This document shows positions 1 through 7,790 of a DNA stretch of 64,000 nt, one piece after another. The position numbers and the translations under genes were made by a program. A model generated the notes under the pieces. The model ran no database searches. It saw nothing but the letters and a program-made list of their open reading frames with translations, and was not told the origin of the DNA. The stretch is from Actinophytocola sp963729115 (GTDB lineage: Bacteria; Actinomycetota; Actinomycetes; Mycobacteriales; Pseudonocardiaceae). Within the stretch, counting starts at the first letter, position 1; each line of letters begins with the position of its first letter. The stretch lies in the NCBI GenBank assembly GCA_963729115.1, contig CAVSMR010000011.1, positions 744,001 through 808,000 of the forward strand, given 5' to 3'.

Positions 1-1266
1 CCGGAAGTCGACGGCCCGGCCGCCTGGGGCACCGGCGACAGCGACATCGCCTGGTGGCCGGCCGGCGGAACCGACGCGGTGATCTGGACCGCCGGCCGCG
101 GCCGGGTCGAGGTCCCCGTCGCCGGCCTCGGATTCACCCCCATCACCGCGCTCGTCCACGACGCGCGCCCCGTCCTGCTCGGCAACCGGGCCGGCGCGCT
201 GGAAGCCGTCGAGCCGGACGGCACCACGCACCGGCTGGCCGACCGGGCGGGGTTCCTGCCCGCTGCGGCCCGACCGCTGCACCTGCAGGGGACCGCCCGG
301 TTCATCCTCGCCGGCAAGGCGGACCACCGCCCCGGCCTGGCCCTGATCGACCTCGCCGAGCACACCGCGTGCACGGCCTGGGCGCCCCGGGCGGACCCGC
401 GATCGCAGCTGTGGCCGGTCCACCACGACGGCGACCTCGGCCTGCTCGTCGCCGGCCGCACCACCGTCACCCGCTACCGCCTGACCGGCGGGACGCTCCG
501 GCCCACCGGCCCGCCACTGCGCGGATTCCGCCACCACACCAAGAGAACGGACGGACACCGCGGAACCAGGCACCCGGTCCACACCGGACACGGCGACGCC
601 GAACTCACCCTGCCGCCGGACCCATCCCGGGCGCGACTGCTCTGGATCGTCCCCTACCTGTCCACCGAACCCCGGCCGCCCGCGGCCGACCAGCCCGGCG
701 CCGTACTGCGACTGCCGATCCACTGGCCGCCCGACGCCACCGCCACCACGCTGCGGTCCCAGCTCACCACCGCGATCGGGGCGGCGGTGCACATGCTGCC
801 CGCCGGCCCCGTCGTCGTGGCCGGGCACAGCTTCGGCGCGACCCTGGCGTTGCACGCCCTCGCCCACGTCCCCGGCATCGCCGCCGCCATCGCGATGAGC
901 GGCTGCTACAACAGAACCCTTACCCCGTGCGGATTCCAGTACGAACACCGCACCTACTGGCAGGCCCCCACCGTCTACACCGAACTCAGCCCGGCCCTGT
1001 TCGCCGATCGGCTCGCCGGCCCGGTCCTGATCATCCACGGCGCCCAGGACACCCACCCCGCCACCACCCCCGACCAGGCCGTCGCCCTCTACACCGCCAT
1101 CGTCGCCACCGGCGGCCACGCCCGCCTCGTGCTGCTACCCGGTGAGAGCCACAGCTACGTCTACGCCGAGTCCCTGCACACCGTGGCCGACGAGCAACAC
1201 AGCTGGCTCGACCGCTTCGCGGATACCACTCCTGGACCATCAATTCCGGCCAGCACGCCGCTCTAG
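1..1266 (+). CDS. S9-like prolyl oligopeptidase family protein, C-terminal part (cut by window start)
   Basis: The reading frame is open to the first base, so the true start lies outside the window; the visible part is 421 residues. The first half reads as repeated short beta strands, as in the propeller of S9 peptidases. The second half is an alpha/beta hydrolase domain with the nucleophile motif GHSFG (Ser about visible residue 277), an acid in HGAQDTHP and a histidine in PGESHSYVY, so the Ser-Asp-His triad is complete. The family cleaves short peptides or aminoacyl bonds in the cytoplasm or outside the cell; no substrate can be read from the sequence. The stop lies 9 bp before a regulatory site that starts the next operon, so this gene probably belongs to a different transcription unit or reads through into it. 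An acyl-ester hydrolase is an alternative. Confidence 0.7.
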   Translation, partial: PEVDGPAAWGTGDSDIAWWPAGGTDAVIWTAGRGRVEVPVAGLGFTPITALVHDARPVLLGNRAGALEAVEPDGTTHRLADRAGFLPAAARPLHLQGTARFILAGKADHRPGLALIDLAEHTACTAWAPRADPRSQLWPVHHDGDLGLLVAGRTTVTRYRLTGGTLRPTGPPLRGFRHHTKRTDGHRGTRHPVHTGHGDAELTLPPDPSRARLLWIVPYLSTEPRPPAADQPGAVLRLPIHWPPDATATTLRSQLTTAIGAAVHMLPAGPVVVAGHSFGATLALHALAHVPGIAAAIAMSGCYNRTLTPCGFQYEHRTYWQAPTVYTELSPALFADRLAGPVLIIHGAQDTHPATTPDQAVALYTAIVATGGHARLVLLPGESHSYVYAESLHTVADEQHSWLDRFADTTPGPSIPASTPL

Positions 1267-1275
1267 GCAGGCCGC

Positions 1276-1304
1276 GTTCCGGCTGGCGGTACACGGCCTT
1301 GGTC
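1276..1304 (+). promoter_or_regulatory. Shared operator plus -35, copy 1 (ketosynthase operon)
   Basis: GTTCCG-GCTGG-CGGTAC at 1276-1292 is followed after 6 nt by TTGGTC (1299-1304), a plausible -35, with TCGGAT 17 nt further on as a possible -10. The same arrangement occurs at 10911-10939, 12890-12918 and 12995-13023. The site abuts the -35, the position expected of an activator that contacts RNA polymerase. The right half-site differs from the perfect palindrome by one base. That it regulates is inference. Confidence 0.55.
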
Positions 1305-1355
1305 GTGCCGGAAACCTGATGTCGGATTAAGACGACACGTGGGCAGGTGTGGCAC

Positions 1356-2600
1356 ATGGGCGGCGCGGCCGTAACAGGACTCGGGGTGCTCCTCGCGGGA
1401 TGCGACTCGCCCGCGGCCATGTGGCGGCACCTGCGGACCGGCGCGCCACAACTCGTCCTGGCCACGGATCCGGTCCGGGACGGCGAGGACAGACCGATGG
1501 GGCGCATCGAGGACTTCGCGGCCGGCACCTACCTTCCCGGAGTTCCGCGGCGCTACTACGAGAGCTGCCCTCGTGACGTCCAGCTGTACCTGGCCTCGTT
1601 GCACCTGGCGATGCGGGACGCGAAGCTGTCGGTCGACGCCACGAACGCCGCCCGGATCGGCCTCTTCGACGGCACGTCGAGGGCGAGCTTCGACTTCTGG
1701 TACGAGCACGTCCGCGACGGTGCCGTGGCCACCCGCCGCGCGCTTGCCTACGCGACGCCGGGGCAGGCCGCCGGAATCGGTGCCGCGATCACCGGCGTGC
1801 ACGGGCCGGTGTACACGTTCTCCGCGTCCTGCTCCTCCGGCAGCATCGCGGTCGGCCAGGCCCTGCTGCTCCTCGACTCGAACGTGGTCGACGTGGCACT
1901 GGTGACTGGTCACGAGTCCGCGTTGTCGCGCCCGATCTTCGAGATGTACGGGGACGCCGGCCTGCTCAGCGGCGAACGGCGGGAGCCGCGGCGCGCGGTC
2001 CGGCCCTACAGCGGGCGGTCCGGCAACGCCTTCGGCGAGGGAGCGGTGACCCTCGTGCTGGAGCGCGCGAGTCACGCCCGGCATCGTGGCGCGACACCAC
2101 GCGCGTTCATCGGTGGGTACGCGTACGCGAACACCGGCACCCATCCGACCCACGTCGACACCGAGGGCGTCTGGGCGGCCGGCATGATCCGGCAGGTACT
2201 GGCAGAGAACGCGCTGGCGCTGTCCGATGTGGACTTCGTGGTCGGTCATGGCAACGGAGTGCGGGTCAGCGACGCGGCGGAGATCGCGCTGATGCGGTCC
2301 TTGTTCACCGATCGCCGGACGCCGCTGCTGTCGACGAAGCCGCTGTTCGGCCACACCCTCGGTGCCGCGGGGACCGTGAACATCGTGGCGTCGGTGCTGA
2401 TGATCGAACACGGTCAGACCGTGCGGACGCCGAACGTCGGCCAGCCGGCCGGGTGCTCGGATCTCGCCTTCGGGCCGCCGGCCGGCGCCCGCCCGCCGCG
2501 GGTCGGCATCGCGGTCTCCTTCGGCATTGGTGGGCACAACACCGTGGTGCTCGTCCACCAAGCGTCGTCCACAGCCACCGAGAACGGAGCAGGCTCATGA
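1356..2600 (+). CDS. Beta-ketoacyl synthase (KAS I/II type)
   Basis: This 414-aa protein has the full thiolase-fold ketosynthase signature: VTGLG near the N-terminus, nucleophile Cys159 in SASCSSG, His298 in VVGHGNG, Lys328 and His333 in STKPLFGHTLG. It should therefore catalyse decarboxylative Claisen condensation on acyl thioesters. I chose ATG 1356 over GTG 1347 because an AGGTG lies 6 nt before it and the family begins close to VTGLG. The stop overlaps the next start as ATGA. It leads six coupled genes that lack an acyl carrier protein and a malonyl transferase, so it may use CoA thioesters, as is known for the ACP-less nonactin ketosynthases, or a carrier encoded elsewhere. A chain-length-factor role is unlikely because the Cys is present. 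Confidence 0.85.
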   Translation: MGGAAVTGLGVLLAGCDSPAAMWRHLRTGAPQLVLATDPVRDGEDRPMGRIEDFAAGTYLPGVPRRYYESCPRDVQLYLASLHLAMRDAKLSVDATNAARIGLFDGTSRASFDFWYEHVRDGAVATRRALAYATPGQAAGIGAAITGVHGPVYTFSASCSSGSIAVGQALLLLDSNVVDVALVTGHESALSRPIFEMYGDAGLLSGERREPRRAVRPYSGRSGNAFGEGAVTLVLERASHARHRGATPRAFIGGYAYANTGTHPTHVDTEGVWAAGMIRQVLAENALALSDVDFVVGHGNGVRVSDAAEIALMRSLFTDRRTPLLSTKPLFGHTLGAAGTVNIVASVLMIEHGQTVRTPNVGQPAGCSDLAFGPPAGARPPRVGIAVSFGIGGHNTVVLVHQASSTATENGAGS

Positions 2601-3619
2601 ACGGTGCGCGTGACGGTGTGGGGCACTCGAGTGTCTTCGCGGCGTTCGGGTTCGCCTACCCGAGCGATCTCGTGGACAACGTCGAGTTCCTCGCTCGCTG
2701 CGAGTTCCCCATCACGGACGACCCGGTCGAGCTGGTGCGTCAGACGAGGATGCGGACGCGCCGATGGTGCGCGCCCGGTGAGAACACGTGGACGCTGGCC
2801 AAGGACGCGGCCACGATGGCGCTGGCAGCCCGCGAGGACCTGGCGGACCAGATCGACGTCGTCGTCGCCGTGTCCGGCTCGACCATGCCCGTGGTGAACC
2901 CGCCGGAGGCCGACAACGCGGGCATGGGCGATCTGTCGCCACTGCTCGTACGAGATCTCGTCCCCGGTGCGGGCGCACTCGCGATCGACGTCAAGGCGGT
3001 CTACTGCAGCGGATTCCTGCGCGCCCTTCAGGTCATGGACGGTCTGCTGCAGAACCCGGCCTACCGAGCCGGACTCATCGTCGCCGCCGAGCAGGGCGGC
3101 CGGATAGCGACCTCGCCGGACAACCGCTCGACGTTCTGCTTCCTGCTCGGCGACGCCGCCGGGGCGGTGGTCCTCGAGCGGTCCGACTACCAGCCCGGCA
3201 TCGGGCTCATCGACTACCTCGGGCACGCCGACGCGTCGCTGTTCGACGTCGCCGGCTTCGGCCCGGACGGCAACTCCGCGGTCATGAAGGGCAGCCGCGC
3301 CGCGACCGCCACCCACGAGATGCTGGTCGCCTCCGCATGCGGGCTCCTCGAGCGCAACCACCTGGAGATCACCGACGTGGACTGGGTCGTGCCGATCCAG
3401 ACCCACGCGGGCATCGTCGACGGCCTTCGCGACGCGCTCCGATGTCCGCCGGAGAAGCTGATCTGGGCCGGTGACCGGACCGGGTTCTCCGGATCGGCCA
3501 GCATCCCCGCGATCCTCAGCCAGCGATACCACGACGGCGCAATCGGCGCGGGCGACCTCGTCCTCTCCGTCGCGGTGGGTGCCGGACTCAACTGCGCCGG
3601 CGCGCTGTACCGGGTGTAG
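2597..3619 (+). CDS. KAS III (FabH)-like protein with altered active site
   Basis: The 340-aa sequence aligns along its length with FabH-type synthases. The nucleophile is retained (Cys137 in AVYCSGF), as are the C-terminal strands. The two other catalytic positions differ: the usual VPHQAN reads VPIQTH, putting Ile267 in place of the His and His270 in place of the following Asn, and the HGN loop reads TGF (Phe297 for the Asn). Such proteins in other pathways act as acyltransferases, as primers with unusual starters or as PqsBC-like partners; which applies here is open. The start overlaps the ketosynthase stop by 4 bp, so the two products are made in step and may form a pair. The next gene begins 2 nt after its stop. 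Confidence 0.8.
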   Translation: MNGARDGVGHSSVFAAFGFAYPSDLVDNVEFLARCEFPITDDPVELVRQTRMRTRRWCAPGENTWTLAKDAATMALAAREDLADQIDVVVAVSGSTMPVVNPPEADNAGMGDLSPLLVRDLVPGAGALAIDVKAVYCSGFLRALQVMDGLLQNPAYRAGLIVAAEQGGRIATSPDNRSTFCFLLGDAAGAVVLERSDYQPGIGLIDYLGHADASLFDVAGFGPDGNSAVMKGSRAATATHEMLVASACGLLERNHLEITDVDWVVPIQTHAGIVDGLRDALRCPPEKLIWAGDRTGFSGSASIPAILSQRYHDGAIGAGDLVLSVAVGAGLNCAGALYRV

Positions 3620-3621
3620 CG

Positions 3622-5253
3622 GTGACGTCCCTCGCGCTCGACCTGGACCTGGCGATCAGCCGGTTCGTCACCCCGGGAATGCACCTGCACTTCTCCTCGA
3701 CGCCAAGCCGCGCGAACATGGCGATCCTGCAACTCGCGGCCGCGTTCCTGGACAGGGATCCGCGGTTTACCTTCAGCATGACCGGGTTTCACTCGACGGC
3801 GCACGTGCTCGCCATGACCGACCTGGGGCAGTGCTACATCGCCTGCTACTTCGGGGACAACTACCCGGTGCCCCGCCCCAACCGGCTCTACACCGAGCTC
3901 GTCGCCGCGGGTGCGGCCGTGGAGTTCTGGTCATTGTGGACGCTCGTCTCGGCGCTGCGTGCGGGTGCGCTGGGTCAGCCGTACGCCCTCACGTCATCGC
4001 TGGTGGGCAGCGACCTCGGCCGCGACCTCGCCGCGGCGGGGCGGCTCCACGAGACGGATGACCCGCGCCGGGCCGGCCGGCGGCTGGGACTGGTGACTGC
4101 CCTGCGTCCAGACGTGACCTTCGTCCACGTCCCCCTCGCCGACGCGGCCGGCCACACCGTGAGCCTGCCACCGTTCGGCGAGGGGTGGTGGGGCGCCCTG
4201 GCCGCTCGACGTGGCGTCATCGTGACAGCCGAGAGAATCGGCACCCCTGAAGAGGTGATGGCCCACCGGAACTCGCTCGCGCTGCCGCCGCACCGGATGC
4301 TGGCCGTCTGCCGGGTGCCATCCGGCGCGTCGCCGCAACCGTTGATCGGCGGTGGTGGGCTGGTCGGCTATCCGGACGACTTCGAGCAGTATGCCGCGTG
4401 GCGCGAGCTCGCCGAAGACCCCATCGCGGGAAAGCGATTCGTGCAGGACGTCCTGCAACGGCCGCCGATTCCACGAAGCCTCTCGCGGTTCATGGCACGC
4501 CGGCCACGCCGCCTTGCCCGCAGCTCGCGCCGTGGCCCGGCAACGCCGGCCGAGCTGGCCATCGTCCATGGCGCACGGGTCATCGCCGAGCGGGTCCGGG
4601 CCGGCCGATACCAGGTCGTGCTCGCCGGCCTCGGGCAGTCCTACTTCGCGGCCCGGCTGGCGCGGCAACGTCTTGGTACGCAAGGCATCGACGTCGCCGT
4701 GATGGTGGAGACGGGCCTGTACGACCTCGCGTGCGGACCCGACGGCGGACCGTTCCTCCTCGGCCATGACACGATCGCCGGGGCCACGCGGCTCACCGCC
4801 GTCGAGGACGTGCTCGGCGCGCTGACCTGCGGAGCCGGCAATCGGTGCCTCGGCGTCCTCGGCGCCGCGCAGATCGACCCGACGGGGGCGATCAACAGCA
4901 CGCGTCTCGGCGACGGCCGGGTACTCGTGGGTTCGGGCGGCGCCAACGACATCGCGTCCACCGCGGCCGAGGTCGTCGTCATCACCGCCCATGGACCGCG
5001 CCGGCTCGTACCGAACGTCGACCACGTCACCAGCCCGGGTACCGGTGTGTCCACTGTGGTCACCGACCGGCTCACCCTGCGCCGGTTGCCACGGTCCAAC
5101 CGGTGGCGCATCACCGCACTGCACCGGGCCGGCGTCGCCGAAGCGTTGGACTGCGGCTGGCAGCTGGAGCCGCCGACGGAAGAACCCGTGCCCGTCACGG
5201 CCGCGGAGCTGTCGCGGTTGCGCCGGCTCGACCCGGCTGGAATCCACTGGTAG
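3622..5253 (+). CDS. Family I CoA-transferase, fused alpha and beta subunits
   Basis: The 543-aa product contains two CoA-transferase (SugarP-isomerase-like) halves. The first carries the FVHVPLADAAG segment typical of the A subunit. The second carries VVETGLYD, whose Glu363 sits where the family forms its glutamyl-CoA intermediate, and GSGGANDIAST, the B-subunit signature of glutaconate CoA-transferases. The enzyme should swap CoA between an acyl-CoA and a free acid. Many relatives are separate A and B chains; here they are one chain. Start is GTG 3622, 2 nt after the preceding stop. In this operon it could load the acid substrate of the ketosynthases as a thioester or unload the product. 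The substrate is not deducible. Confidence 0.8.
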   Translation: MTSLALDLDLAISRFVTPGMHLHFSSTPSRANMAILQLAAAFLDRDPRFTFSMTGFHSTAHVLAMTDLGQCYIACYFGDNYPVPRPNRLYTELVAAGAAVEFWSLWTLVSALRAGALGQPYALTSSLVGSDLGRDLAAAGRLHETDDPRRAGRRLGLVTALRPDVTFVHVPLADAAGHTVSLPPFGEGWWGALAARRGVIVTAERIGTPEEVMAHRNSLALPPHRMLAVCRVPSGASPQPLIGGGGLVGYPDDFEQYAAWRELAEDPIAGKRFVQDVLQRPPIPRSLSRFMARRPRRLARSSRRGPATPAELAIVHGARVIAERVRAGRYQVVLAGLGQSYFAARLARQRLGTQGIDVAVMVETGLYDLACGPDGGPFLLGHDTIAGATRLTAVEDVLGALTCGAGNRCLGVLGAAQIDPTGAINSTRLGDGRVLVGSGGANDIASTAAEVVVITAHGPRRLVPNVDHVTSPGTGVSTVVTDRLTLRRLPRSNRWRITALHRAGVAEALDCGWQLEPPTEEPVPVTAAELSRLRRLDPAGIHW

Positions 5254-5261
5254 GAGTGCAC

Positions 5262-5996
5262 ATGACCGACCCCACGATCGCCGGCCGGACCGCGCTCGTG
5301 ACCGGGGTGACCTCCGGCATCGGCCTGGCACTCGCGAAACGCCTCCTGGCCGAGAAGGCGGTCGTCATCGGCATCGGCCGCGGCGGGCCGGACCGGCTCG
5401 CCGGCCTGAACCTCGGCGACGGGTTCGCGCCGGTAGTGGCCGACCTCGCCGACCGCGACTCCCGGGCGCACGCCATGCGTCAGGTCCTGCGCGCACACGA
5501 CCGGATCGACATCGTCGTCAACAACGCGGCCGAGGCCGCCTTCGACCCGGTGCACGAGACCGACGCCGAGCAGTGGGGCCGGCTGCTGGAGGTCAACTTC
5601 GTCGCCGCGATGGACATCGTGCGGGCGGTCCTGCCCCGGATGCCCGAGGGGGCGCACCTGATCAACATCTCCTCGGTCACCACGCGCTTCCTTCCCGCAC
5701 CGCGCTACGCCGCGTACGCCGTGACCAAGACGGCGCTCGCCGAGGCCACCGGCGCGCTCCGCCTGGAGCTCACCAGCCGCCGCGTCAAGGTCTCCACCGT
5801 GACGCCCGGCCTGGTCGACACGCTGATCTACGCGAAGGTCCCAGGCTTCGCCCGCACCGAGGCCAAGCTCCGCGAACAGGTGCCACGATGGCTCGCGGGA
5901 GACGACGTCGCCGACGCCATCGTCTGGCTGCTGACCCGGCCGGACCACGTCGTGATCAGCGATGTCACGCTGCTACCGTCGGGTCAGCCCCGATGA
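5262..5996 (+). CDS. Short-chain dehydrogenase/reductase
   Basis: A classical 244-aa SDR: the cofactor loop TGVTSGIG at residues 14-21, VNNAAEAA, catalytic Ser138 and the Tyr152-x3-Lys156 pair in YAVTK. It most likely reduces a 3-ketoacyl thioester made by the upstream ketosynthases, or oxidises the reverse alcohol, with NAD(P)H. A GGAG sits 5 nt before the ATG and overlaps the preceding stop codon TAG. Its own stop overlaps the next ATG (ATGA). The role as ketoreductase is inferred from context; SDR substrates cannot be read from sequence. Confidence 0.85.
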   Translation: MTDPTIAGRTALVTGVTSGIGLALAKRLLAEKAVVIGIGRGGPDRLAGLNLGDGFAPVVADLADRDSRAHAMRQVLRAHDRIDIVVNNAAEAAFDPVHETDAEQWGRLLEVNFVAAMDIVRAVLPRMPEGAHLINISSVTTRFLPAPRYAAYAVTKTALAEATGALRLELTSRRVKVSTVTPGLVDTLIYAKVPGFARTEAKLREQVPRWLAGDDVADAIVWLLTRPDHVVISDVTLLPSGQPR

Positions 5997-6412
5997 GCAC
6001 ACCCGAACAGGCGTCTGCGTCCTATCTGGACGGACTCTTCGGACCCGGCATGGGTCAGCGGCACCAGGCCTACCTCCGCTATCTCGACCACCCCTTCCTG
6101 CGCGAGACGATGGACCGGTACCACGTGCTGGAAGCCGACGAGACGCACCTGTCCGTCACCGACAACTACCTGATCGGGATGGCGGTGCTGTGCGCCCTGC
6201 GCAGCTATGACACGGCCGCGATGTTCGCGAAGGTCCTGCTCCACCTGGGTCAGCCACCCGAGCGAATCGTCGAGGTCACGGCACGTCTGGCCATGTGGAT
6301 CGGCGGCATCCCGGCGGCCGAGGCCGCCGCGCACATGCAACGCGCGATCCGGCAGTACACCCGCGACGGTCCGGCCAGCCTCGCCGCCTGGTTTCCGGAG
6401 GACCCGGTATGA
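5993..6412 (+). CDS. Carboxymuconolactone decarboxylase/AhpD-like small protein
   Basis: This 139-aa helical protein has the pattern of the CMD fold in its second half (LGQPPERIVEVTARLAMWIG followed by an Ala-rich helix). It has no CxxC, so it is not a peroxidase of the AhpD redox type. CMD-like proteins in biosynthetic operons can be decarboxylases, cyclases or isomerases; the actual reaction is unknown. It is overlapped by 4 bp at both ends (SDR upstream, enoyl reductase downstream), so it must be made at the same level as the other enzymes. Family assignment rests on one motif region and is moderate. Confidence 0.5.
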   Translation: MSTPEQASASYLDGLFGPGMGQRHQAYLRYLDHPFLRETMDRYHVLEADETHLSVTDNYLIGMAVLCALRSYDTAAMFAKVLLHLGQPPERIVEVTARLAMWIGGIPAAEAAAHMQRAIRQYTRDGPASLAAWFPEDPV

Positions 6413-7203
6413 ACACGCCACCACCACTGCTCGCAGGTCGGCGAGGGCTCGTTCTCGGGCTCTCCGGTCCGAACAGCATCGGCTATGCCTGCCTGCAGGA
6501 TCTTCGCCGCCTCGGCGCCGACCTCGCCGTGACCTACCGGCCCGGCCGCGAGCAAACCTGCGTCCCGCTCGCCGAGCGGGCCGGTTGCCGGCACCACTTC
6601 GCGGTGGACGCGGCGGACGAGGAGAGCATCGCCGCCGCCGGTGCCGTACTCGCGCAACGCTGGGACAGCCTAGATTTTCTCGTGCACACCTGGGTCACCA
6701 GCCCGCCGGGCATGCTCACCCAGCCCTTGCTCACGGTGTCCGCAAAGGACTTCCACCACGTTGTCGAGGTCGGTGCCCGGTCCTTGCTCGAGTCCGTCAA
6801 GACCACCCTGCCGATGCTGGCGCGGTCCGACGCTCCCCGGGTCGTCGCGCTGACGTCCTCGGCCTACCGCCAGACCATGCCCAACTACCACGTGCTCGGC
6901 ATCACCAAGGCAGCGCTCGTGGCCGCGGTGCGTTACCTCGCACTCGACCTCGGCCCGTGGGGCGTGCTGTGCAACGCCGTCAGCTTCTCGCTGTTGCCGA
7001 CCGCCGGCGCGAGGCGTGCCCTCGGCGACGACACCGCCGAGAGGACGCACGCCTACCTGGCGAAGCGTTCGCCGACGCGGCAGCCGCTGCGCACCCGCGA
7101 CGTCACCAACGCGATCGCCTTCCTGGCAAGCCCACTGTGCGCGAACCTCACCGGCGAGGTCCTGACCGTGGACGGTGGATTCGCCGGCAGCTACTTCTCA
7201 TGA
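6409..7203 (+). CDS. FabI-like enoyl reductase (SDR superfamily)
   Basis: The 264-aa protein carries the divergent nucleotide motif GLSGPNSIG near the N-terminus and the FabI hallmark Tyr-x6-Lys (Tyr160 and Lys167 in NYHVLGITK) rather than the Tyr-x3-Lys of ordinary SDRs. The C-terminal VDGGF is also typical. It should reduce a 2,3-unsaturated thioester with NAD(P)H. No dehydratase is encoded beside it, so the unsaturated substrate must come from elsewhere or from the CMD-like partner. It is the last gene of the coupled operon, and its stop lies only 4 bp from the convergent EF-hand gene. Confidence 0.8.
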   Translation: MNTPPPLLAGRRGLVLGLSGPNSIGYACLQDLRRLGADLAVTYRPGREQTCVPLAERAGCRHHFAVDAADEESIAAAGAVLAQRWDSLDFLVHTWVTSPPGMLTQPLLTVSAKDFHHVVEVGARSLLESVKTTLPMLARSDAPRVVALTSSAYRQTMPNYHVLGITKAALVAAVRYLALDLGPWGVLCNAVSFSLLPTAGARRALGDDTAERTHAYLAKRSPTRQPLRTRDVTNAIAFLASPLCANLTGEVLTVDGGFAGSYFS

Positions 7204-7207
7204 CCGC

Positions 7208-7765
7208 TTATTCGGGCAGCGGGCCGAGCAGCCAGTTCCCGCGGGCGTTCTCGTCCTCGCCCACCCAGTACTCCCGGATCGCCTCGCGCAGTTCGTCGCG
7301 GGTGAGGCGACCGTCCGCGTCGGCGTCGAGATGGTCGAAGGCGAGCCGAAGCGCATCATCGGTCAACCCGTACATGGCCTTGTAGGCAGTCGCGTACTCC
7401 GCTCGGCTCAGCGTGCCGTCGTGGTCGCGGTCCACGACTTCGAGGAACATCTCGACCGCGGGTGTGACCCAGGCGGGGTACCCGCCGGGATCGTCGCCGG
7501 CGCCGCCGGCGAAGCTGAGGGCGAACTCGTCAGGGGTCACCCGCCCGTCCCCGTCACTATCCATGGGCCGGACGATGCCGGTCCACATGCCCTTCCACGC
7601 CTTGCGCACCCGCGCGGCCTCCGGCGAGCGCGGCGACATGCCGAAGGCCGTGACGAGCCGCTGGCCGGCCAGCACGAAATCTTCCTCGGAGAGGAACTGG
7701 TTGTCGTTCCTGTCGAACCCCTTGAAGGCGAACTTCAGCTTCTCGAGCAAGAACTCTCTGGACAC
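7208..7765 (-). CDS. Four-EF-hand calcium-binding protein (calerythrin-like)
   Basis: The 185-aa sequence holds four EF-hand loops: DRNDNQFLSEED, DSDGDGRVTPDE, DRDHDGTLSRAE and DADADGRLTRDE. Loops 2-4 keep the Asp/Asn/Asp and terminal Glu ligands; loop 1 ends in Asp. Length and spacing match the calerythrin/sarcoplasmic calcium-binding family of actinomycetes. It probably buffers or senses calcium in the cytoplasm; there is no signal peptide. GTG at 7765 is preceded by GGAG at 7 nt. The gap to the upstream gene is only 25 nt, so it is the last gene of the operon starting near 10.9 kb and shares its regulation. Confidence 0.9.
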   Translation of the reverse strand: MSREFLLEKLKFAFKGFDRNDNQFLSEEDFVLAGQRLVTAFGMSPRSPEAARVRKAWKGMWTGIVRPMDSDGDGRVTPDEFALSFAGGAGDDPGGYPAWVTPAVEMFLEVVDRDHDGTLSRAEYATAYKAMYGLTDDALRLAFDHLDADADGRLTRDELREAIREYWVGEDENARGNWLLGPLPE

Positions 7766-7790
7766 GTGCGTACTCCATTCAACGGGGGAC

